A stretch of 64,000 nt of DNA from Acidobacteriota bacterium (GTDB taxonomy: Bacteria; Acidobacteriota; Terriglobia; Terriglobales; Acidobacteriaceae), in NCBI GenBank assembly GCA_019351975.1, contig JABBOG010000013.1, positions 1 through 64,000 of the forward strand, read 5' to 3'. Positions 10,047 through 17,734 of this stretch are shown here, in pieces; the first letter of the stretch is position 1, and every line of letters starts with the position of its first letter. The notes beneath the pieces are model-generated. The model was not told the DNA's origin. It saw only the letters and a program-made list of their open reading frames with translations, and ran no database searches. The position numbers and the translations under genes were made by a program.

Positions 10047-10095
10047 TTACTCCCGCGAAGGCCAGCCATCCACCCACACCACAGGAGATCCACCC

Positions 10096-10986
10096 ATGCG
10101 AGTCTTTATCACAGGTGCAACAGGTTTCATCGGTACAGAACTGGTCAAGCAGCTCATCACCGCAGGTCATCACGTGCGCGGCCTCACCCGCAGCGACGAG
10201 GGCGCGGAGCAACTCAAAGCAGCAGGCGCCGACGTCCACCACGGCAACATCGAAGACCTCGACAGCCTCCGCTCCGGTGCCTCCGGCATGGACGCCGTCG
10301 TGAACCTCGCCTTCAACCACGGCGACATGTCCAACTTCGCGCAAAGCTCACAAGACGAGATCCACGCCATCGAAGCCCTCGGTTCCGCCCTCCAGCCCGG
10401 CAAGCTCCTCGTCGTCACCTCCGGCATCGGCATCGTCGGCGGCGCTCCCGGCCACGTGCGCCAGGAGTCGGACCCTGCAATCGATTCCCCCCACATGCCA
10501 CGCCGCCCCGAGCAGGCCGCGCACGCCTTCGCCGCAAAGGGCCTCCACGTCGCCATCGTCCGCCTCCCCCAGGTGCACGACACACGCAAGCAGGGCCTCA
10601 TCACCTGGCTCATCGAAACCGCCCGCCACAAGGGCGTCTCTGCCTACGTCGGCGACGGCGCAAACCGCTGGTCCGCCGCCCCGCTGCAGGACGTCGCACA
10701 CCTCTACCGCCTGGCCCTCGAAAAAACCGCCCCCGGCGTCGCCACCTACCACGCCGTCCAGGAGCAAGGCGTCCCTCTCCACGACATCGCCATGACCATC
10801 GCAAAGGGTCTCAAGGTTCCTCCGCTGTCGCTCCCCGCGGAGGCCGCCGTCGAGCACTTCGGCCCCTTCATCGGCCGCTTCGCCGCCACCGACATGCGCG
10901 CATCCAGCGACTGGACCCGCACCACCCTCCACTGGAACCCCACCGGCCCCAGCCTCATCGAAGACCTCTCCAACATGACCTACTAA
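10096..10986 (+). CDS. NAD(P)-dependent epimerase/reductase (extended SDR)
   Basis: A 296-residue protein starting at ATG 10096 after an AGGAGA site; the frame is open much further upstream but the domain begins here. The N-terminus MRVFITGATGFIGTELVKQL is a Rossmann nucleotide-binding motif (TGATGFIG). VRLPQVHDTRKQGL and the 'Y-H-A-V-Q-E-Q-G-V' region are shared with a second, diverged copy at 12513. The catalytic Tyr of the usual YxxxK is not obvious; the region where it would sit reads HMPRRPEQAA, so the reaction is uncertain. Its last 50 or so bases are duplicated at 13841. Confidence 0.88.
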   Translation: MRVFITGATGFIGTELVKQLITAGHHVRGLTRSDEGAEQLKAAGADVHHGNIEDLDSLRSGASGMDAVVNLAFNHGDMSNFAQSSQDEIHAIEALGSALQPGKLLVVTSGIGIVGGAPGHVRQESDPAIDSPHMPRRPEQAAHAFAAKGLHVAIVRLPQVHDTRKQGLITWLIETARHKGVSAYVGDGANRWSAAPLQDVAHLYRLALEKTAPGVATYHAVQEQGVPLHDIAMTIAKGLKVPPLSLPAEAAVEHFGPFIGRFAATDMRASSDWTRTTLHWNPTGPSLIEDLSNMTY

Positions 10987-11006
10987 CCCCACAACCAACC
11001 CACCCT
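10939..11006 (+). repeat. 68-base direct repeat, copy A (3' end of reductase gene)
   Basis: Bases 10939-11006, covering the last 15 codons of the reductase, its stop and 20 bases beyond, are identical to 13841-13908. In copy B the repeat is followed at once by a terminator hairpin that copy A lacks. So copy B probably carries the original downstream flank of this gene. Confidence 0.95.
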
Positions 11007-11410
11007 TACCAAACCGGTGACTCTACCGGGACATGCGTTACGCTGTGAACCTGAGACATCCGTCACAAGCCCCTTGCAGCGGCGATGAGTTCGAGTTGAG
11101 GGGGTATGAGACGACAACGATCCACTCGTCGAGGCCGCGGGAATGTGGGAATCCCTTCGGGATTTCCAAAGAGTGTGGAAAGGGTGGCAAGCCGGCTTCT
11201 TGGCTTTCCATGCTTTCCATACTCCGTTATTTCCACGGCCTGCTTCTCGTTCAGTCACCGCTGGTTTACAGCTACATCGACCAGCGCAATGGTCCGTACA
11301 CGCACGGAAGTGTGCGTCGTCATCGTAGTCGATGAGTGCCTTGGCGATTCTTCCTTAACTGAAACACGGACGTTCGTAGGGACACTGGTCGTCGAGAAGA
11401 TCTTCTCCTG
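11007..11410. other. Non-coding stretch at left edge of the scarred region
   Basis: No convincing gene. It holds two 11-base direct repeats, GGGACATGCGT (11028-11038) and GAGACATCCGT (11053-11063), spaced 25 bases apart. This arrangement recalls the leader or end region of some insertion sequences. There is also a hairpin around GGAATCCC-TTC-GGGATTTCC (about 11149-11168) and a perfect 14-base palindrome GAGAAGATCTTCTC (11394-11407) just past the AraC stop codon. Composition is less C-rich than the genes to the left. Confidence 0.5.
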
Positions 11411-12313
11411 CTACGGTTGAATGTACTGTCTCGGAGAGCACCCCATGACCCGACGGAATGCCTTTCCGAAGGCGCTCTCAGACCCATAGCCGAGAGATTG
11501 TGCGACGGATAGCAGCCCCTCAGCCGAGTCTTCGATCCGTTCTGCGGCCAGCAGCATCCTCCAGCGGGTAAGGTATTCGAGCGGCCCGGTCCCGACAACG
11601 TCACGAAAACGCCGCGCGAACGCAGCGCGCGACATGCCTGCGCACTCTGCCAGCGAAAGCACCGTCCAGGGATTGCCAGGCTTCTCGTGCATCCTGGCGA
11701 TCACCACACTCATCTGCTTGTCGGCCAGTGCGGCGAGCCATCCTCGATGAACTTCGGAGGGATCCTCCATGTGCAGACGCAGGGCCTGGACGAGCATCAT
11801 GGATGCGAGGTGCTGTGTCACCAGCGAGCTGCCTGGACGCACTTGAGAGAGTTCTTCGCTCATGCGTTCGATCGACCACCGCATCACGGCCTTTCCGGCT
11901 TCGCTGCGGATGTGCACGACCAGCGGCAGGGCACTCAAGAGCAGTTGCGTGGGCCCACCGCGAAGCACGAAATGACCTCCTGCAATGTAGCCTGGAGCAT
12001 CCACGGCGCCCAAGGCTTCGCTCCCGGCACGTCTGCGTGCGTGGACCTCTGCGCGATCCATCGGCTGGAGTGAGAGGTTTGCGGCAAATTGAAAGGGGCG
12101 TCCGTGAGCAAGCACGACGCAATCGCCGGTCTCCAGCCTTACCGGCTGCGGAGCCCCCTCGACGACCAGCCAGCAGGAGCCTTCCAGCATTGCGTAGCAC
12201 TTGATCCCCGGATGCGTGGGGTATTGGATCGCGACGTCGGCCGGAATAGGGTAGCCACCGGCGATATACGGCTGTGGCTTCATGAGGGCGAGAACCTCGG
12301 AGAGTGGGTCCAT
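11411..12313 (-). CDS. AraC family transcriptional regulator
   Basis: About 300 residues from ATG 12313, where the family's usual opening (MDPLSEVLALMKP) starts; in-frame ATGs at 12376 and 12445 could extend it. The N-terminal half is a cupin sensor domain (GDCVVLAHGRPFQFA). The C-terminal half has two helix-turn-helix units: LSLAECAGMSRAAFARRFRD and LLSVAQSLGYGSESAFGKAF, ending GCSPRQYIQP. It is divergent from a reductase at 12513. Codon use is more even and less GC-extreme than in the dcw region, which suggests transfer. Confidence 0.9.
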   Translation of the reverse strand: MDPLSEVLALMKPQPYIAGGYPIPADVAIQYPTHPGIKCYAMLEGSCWLVVEGAPQPVRLETGDCVVLAHGRPFQFAANLSLQPMDRAEVHARRRAGSEALGAVDAPGYIAGGHFVLRGGPTQLLLSALPLVVHIRSEAGKAVMRWSIERMSEELSQVRPGSSLVTQHLASMMLVQALRLHMEDPSEVHRGWLAALADKQMSVVIARMHEKPGNPWTVLSLAECAGMSRAAFARRFRDVVGTGPLEYLTRWRMLLAAERIEDSAEGLLSVAQSLGYGSESAFGKAFRRVMGCSPRQYIQP

Positions 12314-12512
12314 GCGGCGCTCGCTCGCGAAGGCCCCAGCTTCCGGAGCAGCCACCAGATCACTCGTTCTCGGCATTTCGTTCGGTGAGACGATCGGACC
12401 AATCATCTGGACTATGAGTATAGATCGTCTACTTCGCCGGCCCATCTACTGGGGTAAGGATCGAGTACCCCGAATCGTTCGACGGCGGTCTCCATACCCA
12501 GGAGGTTTCAGC

Positions 12513-13463
12513 ATGCGAGTATTGATTACAGGTGCAACCGGCTTCATTGGCTCCTACCTAACTCCACATCTAGTTCGGGCCGGTCATCAGGTCGTTGGAC
12601 TTTGCCGCTCAGACGCAGGAGCCGATGCGATCGTTCGTGCGGGCGCTGAGGTTTCACGGGGTGACGTCAATGACCTGGACCATCTGCGCACTGCTGCGCT
12701 GTCGGCCGACGCCATCATCCATGCGGCTTTCAACCATGACATAACCAGGATGAAGGAGAGCAGCGAAGATGACCGCAAGGTGATTGCGACGCTTGGCGAG
12801 TTGCTGAAAGGGGCGTCCCGCCGGCTCGTTATCACTTCTGGCACGGGACTAATCCGCTCGGAGAGCGGTGGTATCGCGCTTGAAACTGATCCGCATTTCA
12901 CATCAGCCCAATTTGCGCGCGCGGCTACGGAAGAGGCAGCGGATGAATTGATCGCCAGCGGTGCGCAAGTCGTCATCGTTCGCCTTCCACAGGTGCATGA
13001 CACGCGAAAGCAGGGGAGGATTTCGGTACATGTGGAATTGGCGCGTAGAAACGGTTGGGTCGCATACATCGATCACGGAGCAAACCGGGTGCCTGCTGCC
13101 CACGTTTCCGATGTGGTGGAGCTCTTCCGCCTTGCGCTGGAGCGCGGCGAATCTGGAGCCCGTTACCACGCGGTCGCTGAGGAAGGCATAGCGATGCGCG
13201 AGGTCGCTGAAGCCATCGGCGCTAGCCTGCGCGTGCCGGTGAGATCGGTCACACAAGACGAGGCGCAGAAATATTTCGGAGCGCTGGCGAACCTGGCAGC
13301 TCAGGATCTTGCTGCATCCGGAGCACTCACGCAGCAGAAACTCGCCTGGATGCCTCGCGGCCCCGGACTGCTGGACGATCTACGCAATCTGGACAATGAC
13401 GAGAATGGCGAATCGCACTCTTCGTACGGTGTCCTTCGATCTACACCGTCCACTCAGAAGTGA
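12513..13463 (+). CDS. NAD(P)-dependent epimerase/reductase, second copy
   Basis: A 316-residue extended SDR-type protein starting at ATG 12513 after a strong GGAGG (12501-12505). MRVLITGATGFIGSYLTPHL is the nucleotide-binding motif. It shares long blocks with the reductase at 10096, including RLPQVHDTRKQG, but the nucleotide sequences differ widely, so it is not a recent duplicate. The C-terminus runs about 20 residues past the point where the other copy stops. Regulation by the divergent AraC protein is inferred. More balanced base use than the flanks supports acquisition from another lineage. Confidence 0.88.
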   Translation: MRVLITGATGFIGSYLTPHLVRAGHQVVGLCRSDAGADAIVRAGAEVSRGDVNDLDHLRTAALSADAIIHAAFNHDITRMKESSEDDRKVIATLGELLKGASRRLVITSGTGLIRSESGGIALETDPHFTSAQFARAATEEAADELIASGAQVVIVRLPQVHDTRKQGRISVHVELARRNGWVAYIDHGANRVPAAHVSDVVELFRLALERGESGARYHAVAEEGIAMREVAEAIGASLRVPVRSVTQDEAQKYFGALANLAAQDLAASGALTQQKLAWMPRGPGLLDDLRNLDNDENGESHSSYGVLRSTPSTQK

Positions 13464-13479
13464 GTCGGCATTTGTTTAC

Positions 13480-13765
13480 TTACGCCTCGCCATAGAGACA
13501 GACTCTCCACTGGCGACAACAGCCCGATGCACCCACCGAGAATCGAACGACTCTTCGTGCATCTCTGAAACGCAGCTCTTCCGCGTTTAGCTTTCAAACC
13601 TCGAGGTCTCGAAAGTAAACTCTGTAGAACCCTGGTGCGGTCAGCTCAAGTGCGAGCTCTTCGAAGCGGAATACTTCGCTGATGAAATTCGGGTCTTGTG
13701 CCAGCTGATGTCGCCACTGTTATTCACCTTTCGCAGAAGAAGCCCTCGGGGTAGGTGCACTCCCG
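13480..13765 (-). pseudogene. Remnant of an integrase-core transposase C-terminus
   Basis: Read on the minus strand, this stretch encodes, with one frameshift and one internal stop, LLRKVNNSGDISWHKTRI, then FISEVFRFEELALELTAPGF, then YRVYFRDLEV, stop, and KLNAEELRFRDARR. The order 'strand-G-x-I-x-W...IFISE...LE...G...V-x-F...L..L' is that of the last part of IS481-like integrase-core transposases. The stop replaces the usual Gly after LEV, and the frame breaks just before FISE. No catalytic DDE core or intact ends remain. The recognition is by eye. Confidence 0.65.
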
Positions 13766-13767
13766 CA

Positions 13768-13840
13768 AACTGCCTGGCAGGAATGTTCACATGGCCAGCC
13801 CTGACGAAGCTAACCCTCTGGCCTTCGATTACCTCCTGAA
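13768..13840 (+). repeat. 73-base fragment copied from the end of the MutS-like gene
   Basis: These 73 bases are identical to 15717-15789, inside the last part of the MutS-like gene (encoding the segment around LPGRNVHMASPDEANPLAFD). It is cut off from any gene and joins the reductase-tail repeat exactly at 13840/13841. A single tandem duplication joining MutS tail to reductase tail would create this junction. Confidence 0.95.
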
Positions 13841-13908
13841 CCCACCGGCCCCAGCCTCATCGAAGACCTCTCCAACATGACCTACTAACCCCACAACCAA
13901 CCCACCCT
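13841..13908 (+). repeat. 68-base direct repeat, copy B (reductase 3' end)
   Basis: Identical to 10939-11006. Here the fragment is detached from the reductase reading frame but still carries its stop codon, and it is followed by the hairpin at 13917. It begins directly after the MutS-derived fragment. Confidence 0.95.
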
Positions 13909-13916
13909 CCCCAAAC

Positions 13917-13950
13917 AGGCCCCATGTCTCGCTCCCGAGACTTGGGGCCT
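13917..13950. terminator. Hairpin terminator, probably the original end of the first reductase
   Basis: AGGCCCCA (13917-13924) pairs with TGGGGCCT (13943-13950), and inner GTCTCG pairs with CGAGAC. It sits 8 bases past copy B of the reductase tail. The reductase at 10096-10986 now lacks a comparable hairpin, so this was probably its terminator before the region was rearranged. Confidence 0.65.
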
Positions 13951-14058
13951 CCCCATCCCGCGCCCTTCAACCACCCCAGCAAGAACGTCCTCGAATTCGA
14001 CGTGTGGCCACACAGCCAATCGAGAAGAGCCGATTTCAGGCAAGATATGCTTGTGTGC

Positions 14059-15856
14059 ATGACGCAGCCCATCCTGGCCGAATATGAAAGACGGTCGACC
14101 TCGGTCAATAGCGCCTACACTCAGGCAAAGACAAACGGCGACAGATATCGCCTGCTCATGACCGTCGCTATCATGCTCACGATCCGGTCTACATGGGTGG
14201 CCATGCACCACAGCCAACCTTTCTGGCTGCCTGCGGTCGCCGCCATCATCACCGTTGCCCTCTTTCTGCGGATGATGCGTGACCGCCGCGCAGGAATCAG
14301 GGCATGGCGGCTCTCCGCCTTCTACAAACGCTGTATGGATCGTGCCAATGGATCAGATCGCTGGTCTGGAATCTCCGGCGACTGCTTCGAGCAACCCGGA
14401 CACTTGTTTTCCCACGATCTGAACGTCCTCGGCTCCCATTCGCTCTTTGACCTGCTGGCCACAACGCGAACCGTTGTCCGGGCAACGCGGGCTGGCGCGA
14501 CTCCTCATGCAACCTGCAACAGCGCAGGTTGTGCGAGACAGGCAGGATGCTGTGCGAGAACTTTCAGGCATGATCGATCTCCGCGAACAGATCGCGCTTC
14601 TGGGACGATTCAGATTCGAGGATGTGCCCGCGGAGAGCTTTGACCGTTGGCTCGAAGCCGAACACAGCAACTTCCCATCCTGGCTACCGTGGACGCTCTC
14701 ACTTCTAACGTTCGTATGGATGGCGGTGGCACTGCTCGGACGAATCCAACATCGTGATTGGGACCACCTCCTGCCCGTCATCGGAGCTTTGATTGCCGCG
14801 CAAGGTGCTATTTGTCTTTGGCTCTATGACAGAGTCCGCGTCGAACTCGAGGCCGCGCAGTCACTCATCGGGCAGACATCGATACTGCGTGAAGGCCTCA
14901 GGACGCTGCGCCAAACCTCATTTTTAGCCCCGGCCCTCTGTGTCTTGCAGAGCCAGGTGCGCGGAGAAGACAACGCCTTGCAACGCTTGGAGTTCTATCT
15001 CAAGGTCGTTGAACACCGAACCAAAGAGTGGATCTACCCTATGTCCCTGCTCATCGGGGGCGGAACCCACATAGCATTTGCCTTGGAGCGATGGAAGCAG
15101 CATTTTGACGTCCCCATGCGCCAGTGGCTGGCCGCATGGGCAGAGTTTGAAGGCCTTCTTGCATTGGCAACGTACGCCGCCGAGCACGATGAAAACGTCT
15201 ATCCCCAAATAATGGATGACACTGCTGAGGCTCAATTCGAAGCCGAAGGCATGACACACCCACTTCTGGCCCTTGGCAATGCCGTCCCCAATGACGTCGT
15301 GCTCGGCGGCAGCGTTAAATTTCTGCTGATCTCAGGATCGAATATGGCCGGCAAGTCTACCTTGCTTCGCGCGGTTGGTGCGAATGTCGTCTTGGGACTC
15401 GCCGGCGCACCAGTCGCTGCACGCACCCTGAAGATGAGCGCGTTACGCATCGGAGCATCCCTGTCCATCCAGGACTCCCTCGCGGATGGCAAGTCCAAAT
15501 TTCTGGCCGAAGTAGAGCGCCTGGGTGAGATCCTCACCCTCGCTGGAGAAGCTCGCGGCCAGACCTTGTTTCTTATGGACGAGATCTTTAGCGGAACCAA
15601 CTCCCTCGACCGTCGTATCGCCGCTGAAGCCGTCCTGCGGGGTCTGCTCGCGTCTGAATCCGTCGGGGCCTTGTCGACGCACGATCTGGCACTGGCAGAG
15701 CTGGCCGAGATTTCCGAACTGCCTGGCAGGAATGTTCACATGGCCAGCCCTGACGAAGCTAACCCTCTGGCCTTCGATTACCTCCTGAAGCCCGGCATCA
15801 ACCAGACGACAAATGGACTGGCGATTGTCCGATTGCTCGGACTCACCCATGGATGA
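14059..15856 (+). pseudogene. Membrane MutS-like ATPase gene with a frameshift
   Basis: Two overlapping frames together give one 598-residue MutS-family protein of the short membrane type. Part 1 starts at MTQPILAEYERR (14059) with two hydrophobic segments; part 2 continues from GQRGLARLLMQPA. The break is one extra C in GTCCGGG near 14478: without it the reading is TRTVVGQRGLARLL, as expected for the family. Part 2 has two more hydrophobic segments, Walker A GSNMAGKST, Walker B LFLMDEIFSG and STHDLALAELAE. It lacks the mismatch-binding domain, so a repair role is unlikely. A sequencing error could mimic the frameshift. Confidence 0.85.
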
Positions 15857-15985
15857 CCGCTCACCAAACCTCCCGTTCGAGCGCCTCCCTGCACTTCTGA
15901 GTTCTCAAATCCACGAACCCCGCCCTTATATCCTCTAACACGCACCTGGAATCCCTCAAAACGCACGCAAGTTACCCTGAAGAAG

Positions 15986-16741
15986 ATGCTAAGACCCAAA
16001 CCTCAGACCGCCATTCACCCCTTCGACACCCTCCACGGCACCGACACCTCCGGCCTCATTCCCGGCCATATCATCGTTCAGGGCACCACTGCCAGGCTTG
16101 AAGAACTCACCGCCTACTACGGCGTTGCTCCCTCCATCCTCCATGGTTTGTTAGACATATGGCTGCACCGCACCAGCCCCCAACCCATCGAGAAAACCGT
16201 ATTCCTCGACGTGGGCGCCGGCAAAGGCCGCGCCATGCTCCTCGCCTCCCAATTCCCCTTCCTCCGCGTCGAAGGCATCGAGCTCAACCCCATCCTCGCA
16301 GCCATCGCCAGCGCCAACATCTCCCTGTGGCACAACGACTTACACGCGAACGCCCTCTCTCCCCTTCACCTCCACCACGCCGACGCCACCGCCCACCCTC
16401 TCCCCGCCGAGCCCACCCTCGCCTTCCTCTTCCACCCCTTCGAACTCCCCCTCCTCCGCCGCTTCATCCGCCACATCGAAACCTCCCAAGCCACTCATCC
16501 CAAACCCTTTGACCTCCTCTACGCAAACGCCGAGCACGACTCTTTCCTCGACCACCACCCCGCCTTCACCCGCCTCTGGATGGGCTCCGTCGCCATGACC
16601 CCCTCCGACCATCTCGCCGACCTCGCCGCCATCGCCGATCAAAAAGAATACGGCTCCACCGGCGACGAACGCTGCGCCATCTATCGCTTTAAAGGCCGCA
16701 TCTCCCACTCCACCCCACAGCACGGAACCAAACAGGCCTGA
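15986..16741 (+). CDS. Class I SAM-dependent methyltransferase
   Basis: A 251-residue protein. VFLDVGAGKGRAMLLASQFP is SAM-binding motif I, and VEGIELNP gives the acidic end of the second strand. The middle segment LAFLFHPFELPLLRRFIRH takes the place of the usual motif IV. The substrate is unknown. Composition returns to the strongly C-rich pattern of the main chromosome, so this gene probably lies outside the scarred region to its left. Confidence 0.82.
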   Translation: MLRPKPQTAIHPFDTLHGTDTSGLIPGHIIVQGTTARLEELTAYYGVAPSILHGLLDIWLHRTSPQPIEKTVFLDVGAGKGRAMLLASQFPFLRVEGIELNPILAAIASANISLWHNDLHANALSPLHLHHADATAHPLPAEPTLAFLFHPFELPLLRRFIRHIETSQATHPKPFDLLYANAEHDSFLDHHPAFTRLWMGSVAMTPSDHLADLAAIADQKEYGSTGDERCAIYRFKGRISHSTPQHGTKQA

Positions 16742-17097
16742 AAAGCGCACCAAAATAAGCCAATTTATGTCCTAAAACCTCGCACCACTCTTCCATTGTT
16801 CTTTTATCGCGCGTTTGTTCGATAAAAAGCTGAATCCGAGGGAACCAATTTATACTCTCATCCGTAGTAAGTGATGTGCACAGAAACACGAAGCGCTGCT
16901 CAAAACCGAGCGGAGCCTCGAACAGAGCATCCCGGTTGAGCTCACCAGGATGGCACAGCTTCAAACGATACCCGCGACTGTGACGGCTGAGTCAAGATCT
17001 CAACCCCGCCCACGCGGCTGACCTATCTCTAACAAAACGCAGTAGTAGAGCGCCGTAATCCCGGCTCGACCGGCCACGCGCGCCACAGGAGAACCAA
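16742..17097. other. Intergenic stretch with an inverted repeat
   Basis: No supported gene in these 356 bases. It is more AT-rich than its surroundings. TTTTATCG (16802-16809) and CGATAAAA (16820-16827) form an 8-base inverted repeat with a 10-base loop. This could be a terminator for the methyltransferase gene or an operator. The right end leads into the ribosome site of a 34-codon ORF. Confidence 0.4.
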
Positions 17098-17202
17098 ATG
17101 TACTTTGCATTGCTTGCACTCGCTTCAGCTTCCACCGTCTTCGTTCCCAGCTTCATCGGCATCCGTGACCGCACCAACGCCGACTGGCACTCACGCAGCT
17201 AA
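17098..17202 (+). CDS. Possible 34-residue small protein
   Basis: ATG 17098 follows ACAGGAGAACCAA, a good ribosome site, and the frame stops at TAA 17200. The product starts MYFALLALASASTVFVPSFI, a short hydrophobic segment, and ends with a polar tail, RDRTNADWHSRS. A strong terminator follows 46 bases later. The layout of ribosome site, ORF and terminator suggests a real small membrane or secreted peptide, but conservation has not been tested. Confidence 0.45.
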   Translation: MYFALLALASASTVFVPSFIGIRDRTNADWHSRS

Positions 17203-17248
17203 CGTAAGACGTAGTTTGGCTGCTGACGAGCAGCAACAGACACAAACG

Positions 17249-17276
17249 AAAGGCCGCGATCAACATCGCGGCCTTT
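17249..17276. terminator. Strong bidirectional hairpin terminator
   Basis: AAAGGCCGCGAT (17249-17260) pairs perfectly with ATCGCGGCCTTT (17265-17276) around a CAAC loop. The A-run and T-run flanks allow it to work in both directions. It closes the small ORF on the + strand and tsaE on the - strand. Confidence 0.85.
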
Positions 17277-17290
17277 GTCGTTCCATCGCG

Positions 17291-17734
17291 CTACCATCGA
17301 ATCAGCAGCAGACGCTCCTTCTCCACCTCACCTTGCGTCATCCATATTTCCGCGTCTGCCCGCTCCATGACGCTTTCAAACTTGTCGCCCCACTCCACCA
17401 TCACCAGCGCATCCGGCGCATCGGCCATCTCCCACAGTCCGATGCCCTCCACCTCCCGCTCATGATCCAACCGATATAAATCCAAATGAATGAGTCGAGT
17501 ACGTCTCCCTTGATACTCGTGCACTAGCGTGAACGTAGGACTTGCAACATCCTCCACATCCGCTCCTAACGCACCGGCGACCCCACGCACCAGCGTCGTC
17601 TTCCCCATGCCCAGCTCTCCCCGAAGCACCACCAGCTTGGGTGCCACCAGCAGCTCCGAGATCAATTGGCCTAGCCCCACCGTCCCTTGCTCGCTGCGCG
17701 TACGCAGCCGCTTCTCCCGCGTAAATTGTTTCAT
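17291..17734 (-). CDS. tsaE: tRNA threonylcarbamoyladenosine biosynthesis ATPase TsaE
   Basis: A 147-residue P-loop protein of the normal TsaE size. The Walker A motif is RGELGMGKTTLVRG. SPTFTLVHEYQGR and HLDLYRLD are the characteristic switch and metal-binding segments, and VEWGDKFE is the conserved C-terminal motif. TsaE works with TsaB and TsaD to make t6A37 in tRNA. Its start overlaps the stop of nnr by 4 bases (ATGA), so the two are translationally coupled, a common pairing in bacteria. Confidence 0.95.
   Translation of the reverse strand: MKQFTREKRLRTRSEQGTVGLGQLISELLVAPKLVVLRGELGMGKTTLVRGVAGALGADVEDVASPTFTLVHEYQGRRTRLIHLDLYRLDHEREVEGIGLWEMADAPDALVMVEWGDKFESVMERADAEIWMTQGEVEKERLLLIRW

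Noticed and set aside
9367-10095. Upstream extension of the first reductase frame
   Set aside because: The extension is antisense to the TetR gene and basic low-complexity; the real start at 10096 has a ribosome site and the Rossmann motif.
13525-13562. tRNA T-arm-like sequence (minus strand GTTCGATTCTCGG)
   Set aside because: The stem does not pair beyond one base, no other tRNA arms are present, and the bases are explained as part of the transposase remnant.
16689-16964. 91-codon minus-strand ORF at the end of the methyltransferase gene
   Set aside because: It overlaps the methyltransferase 3' end, has no ribosome site and resembles no family.
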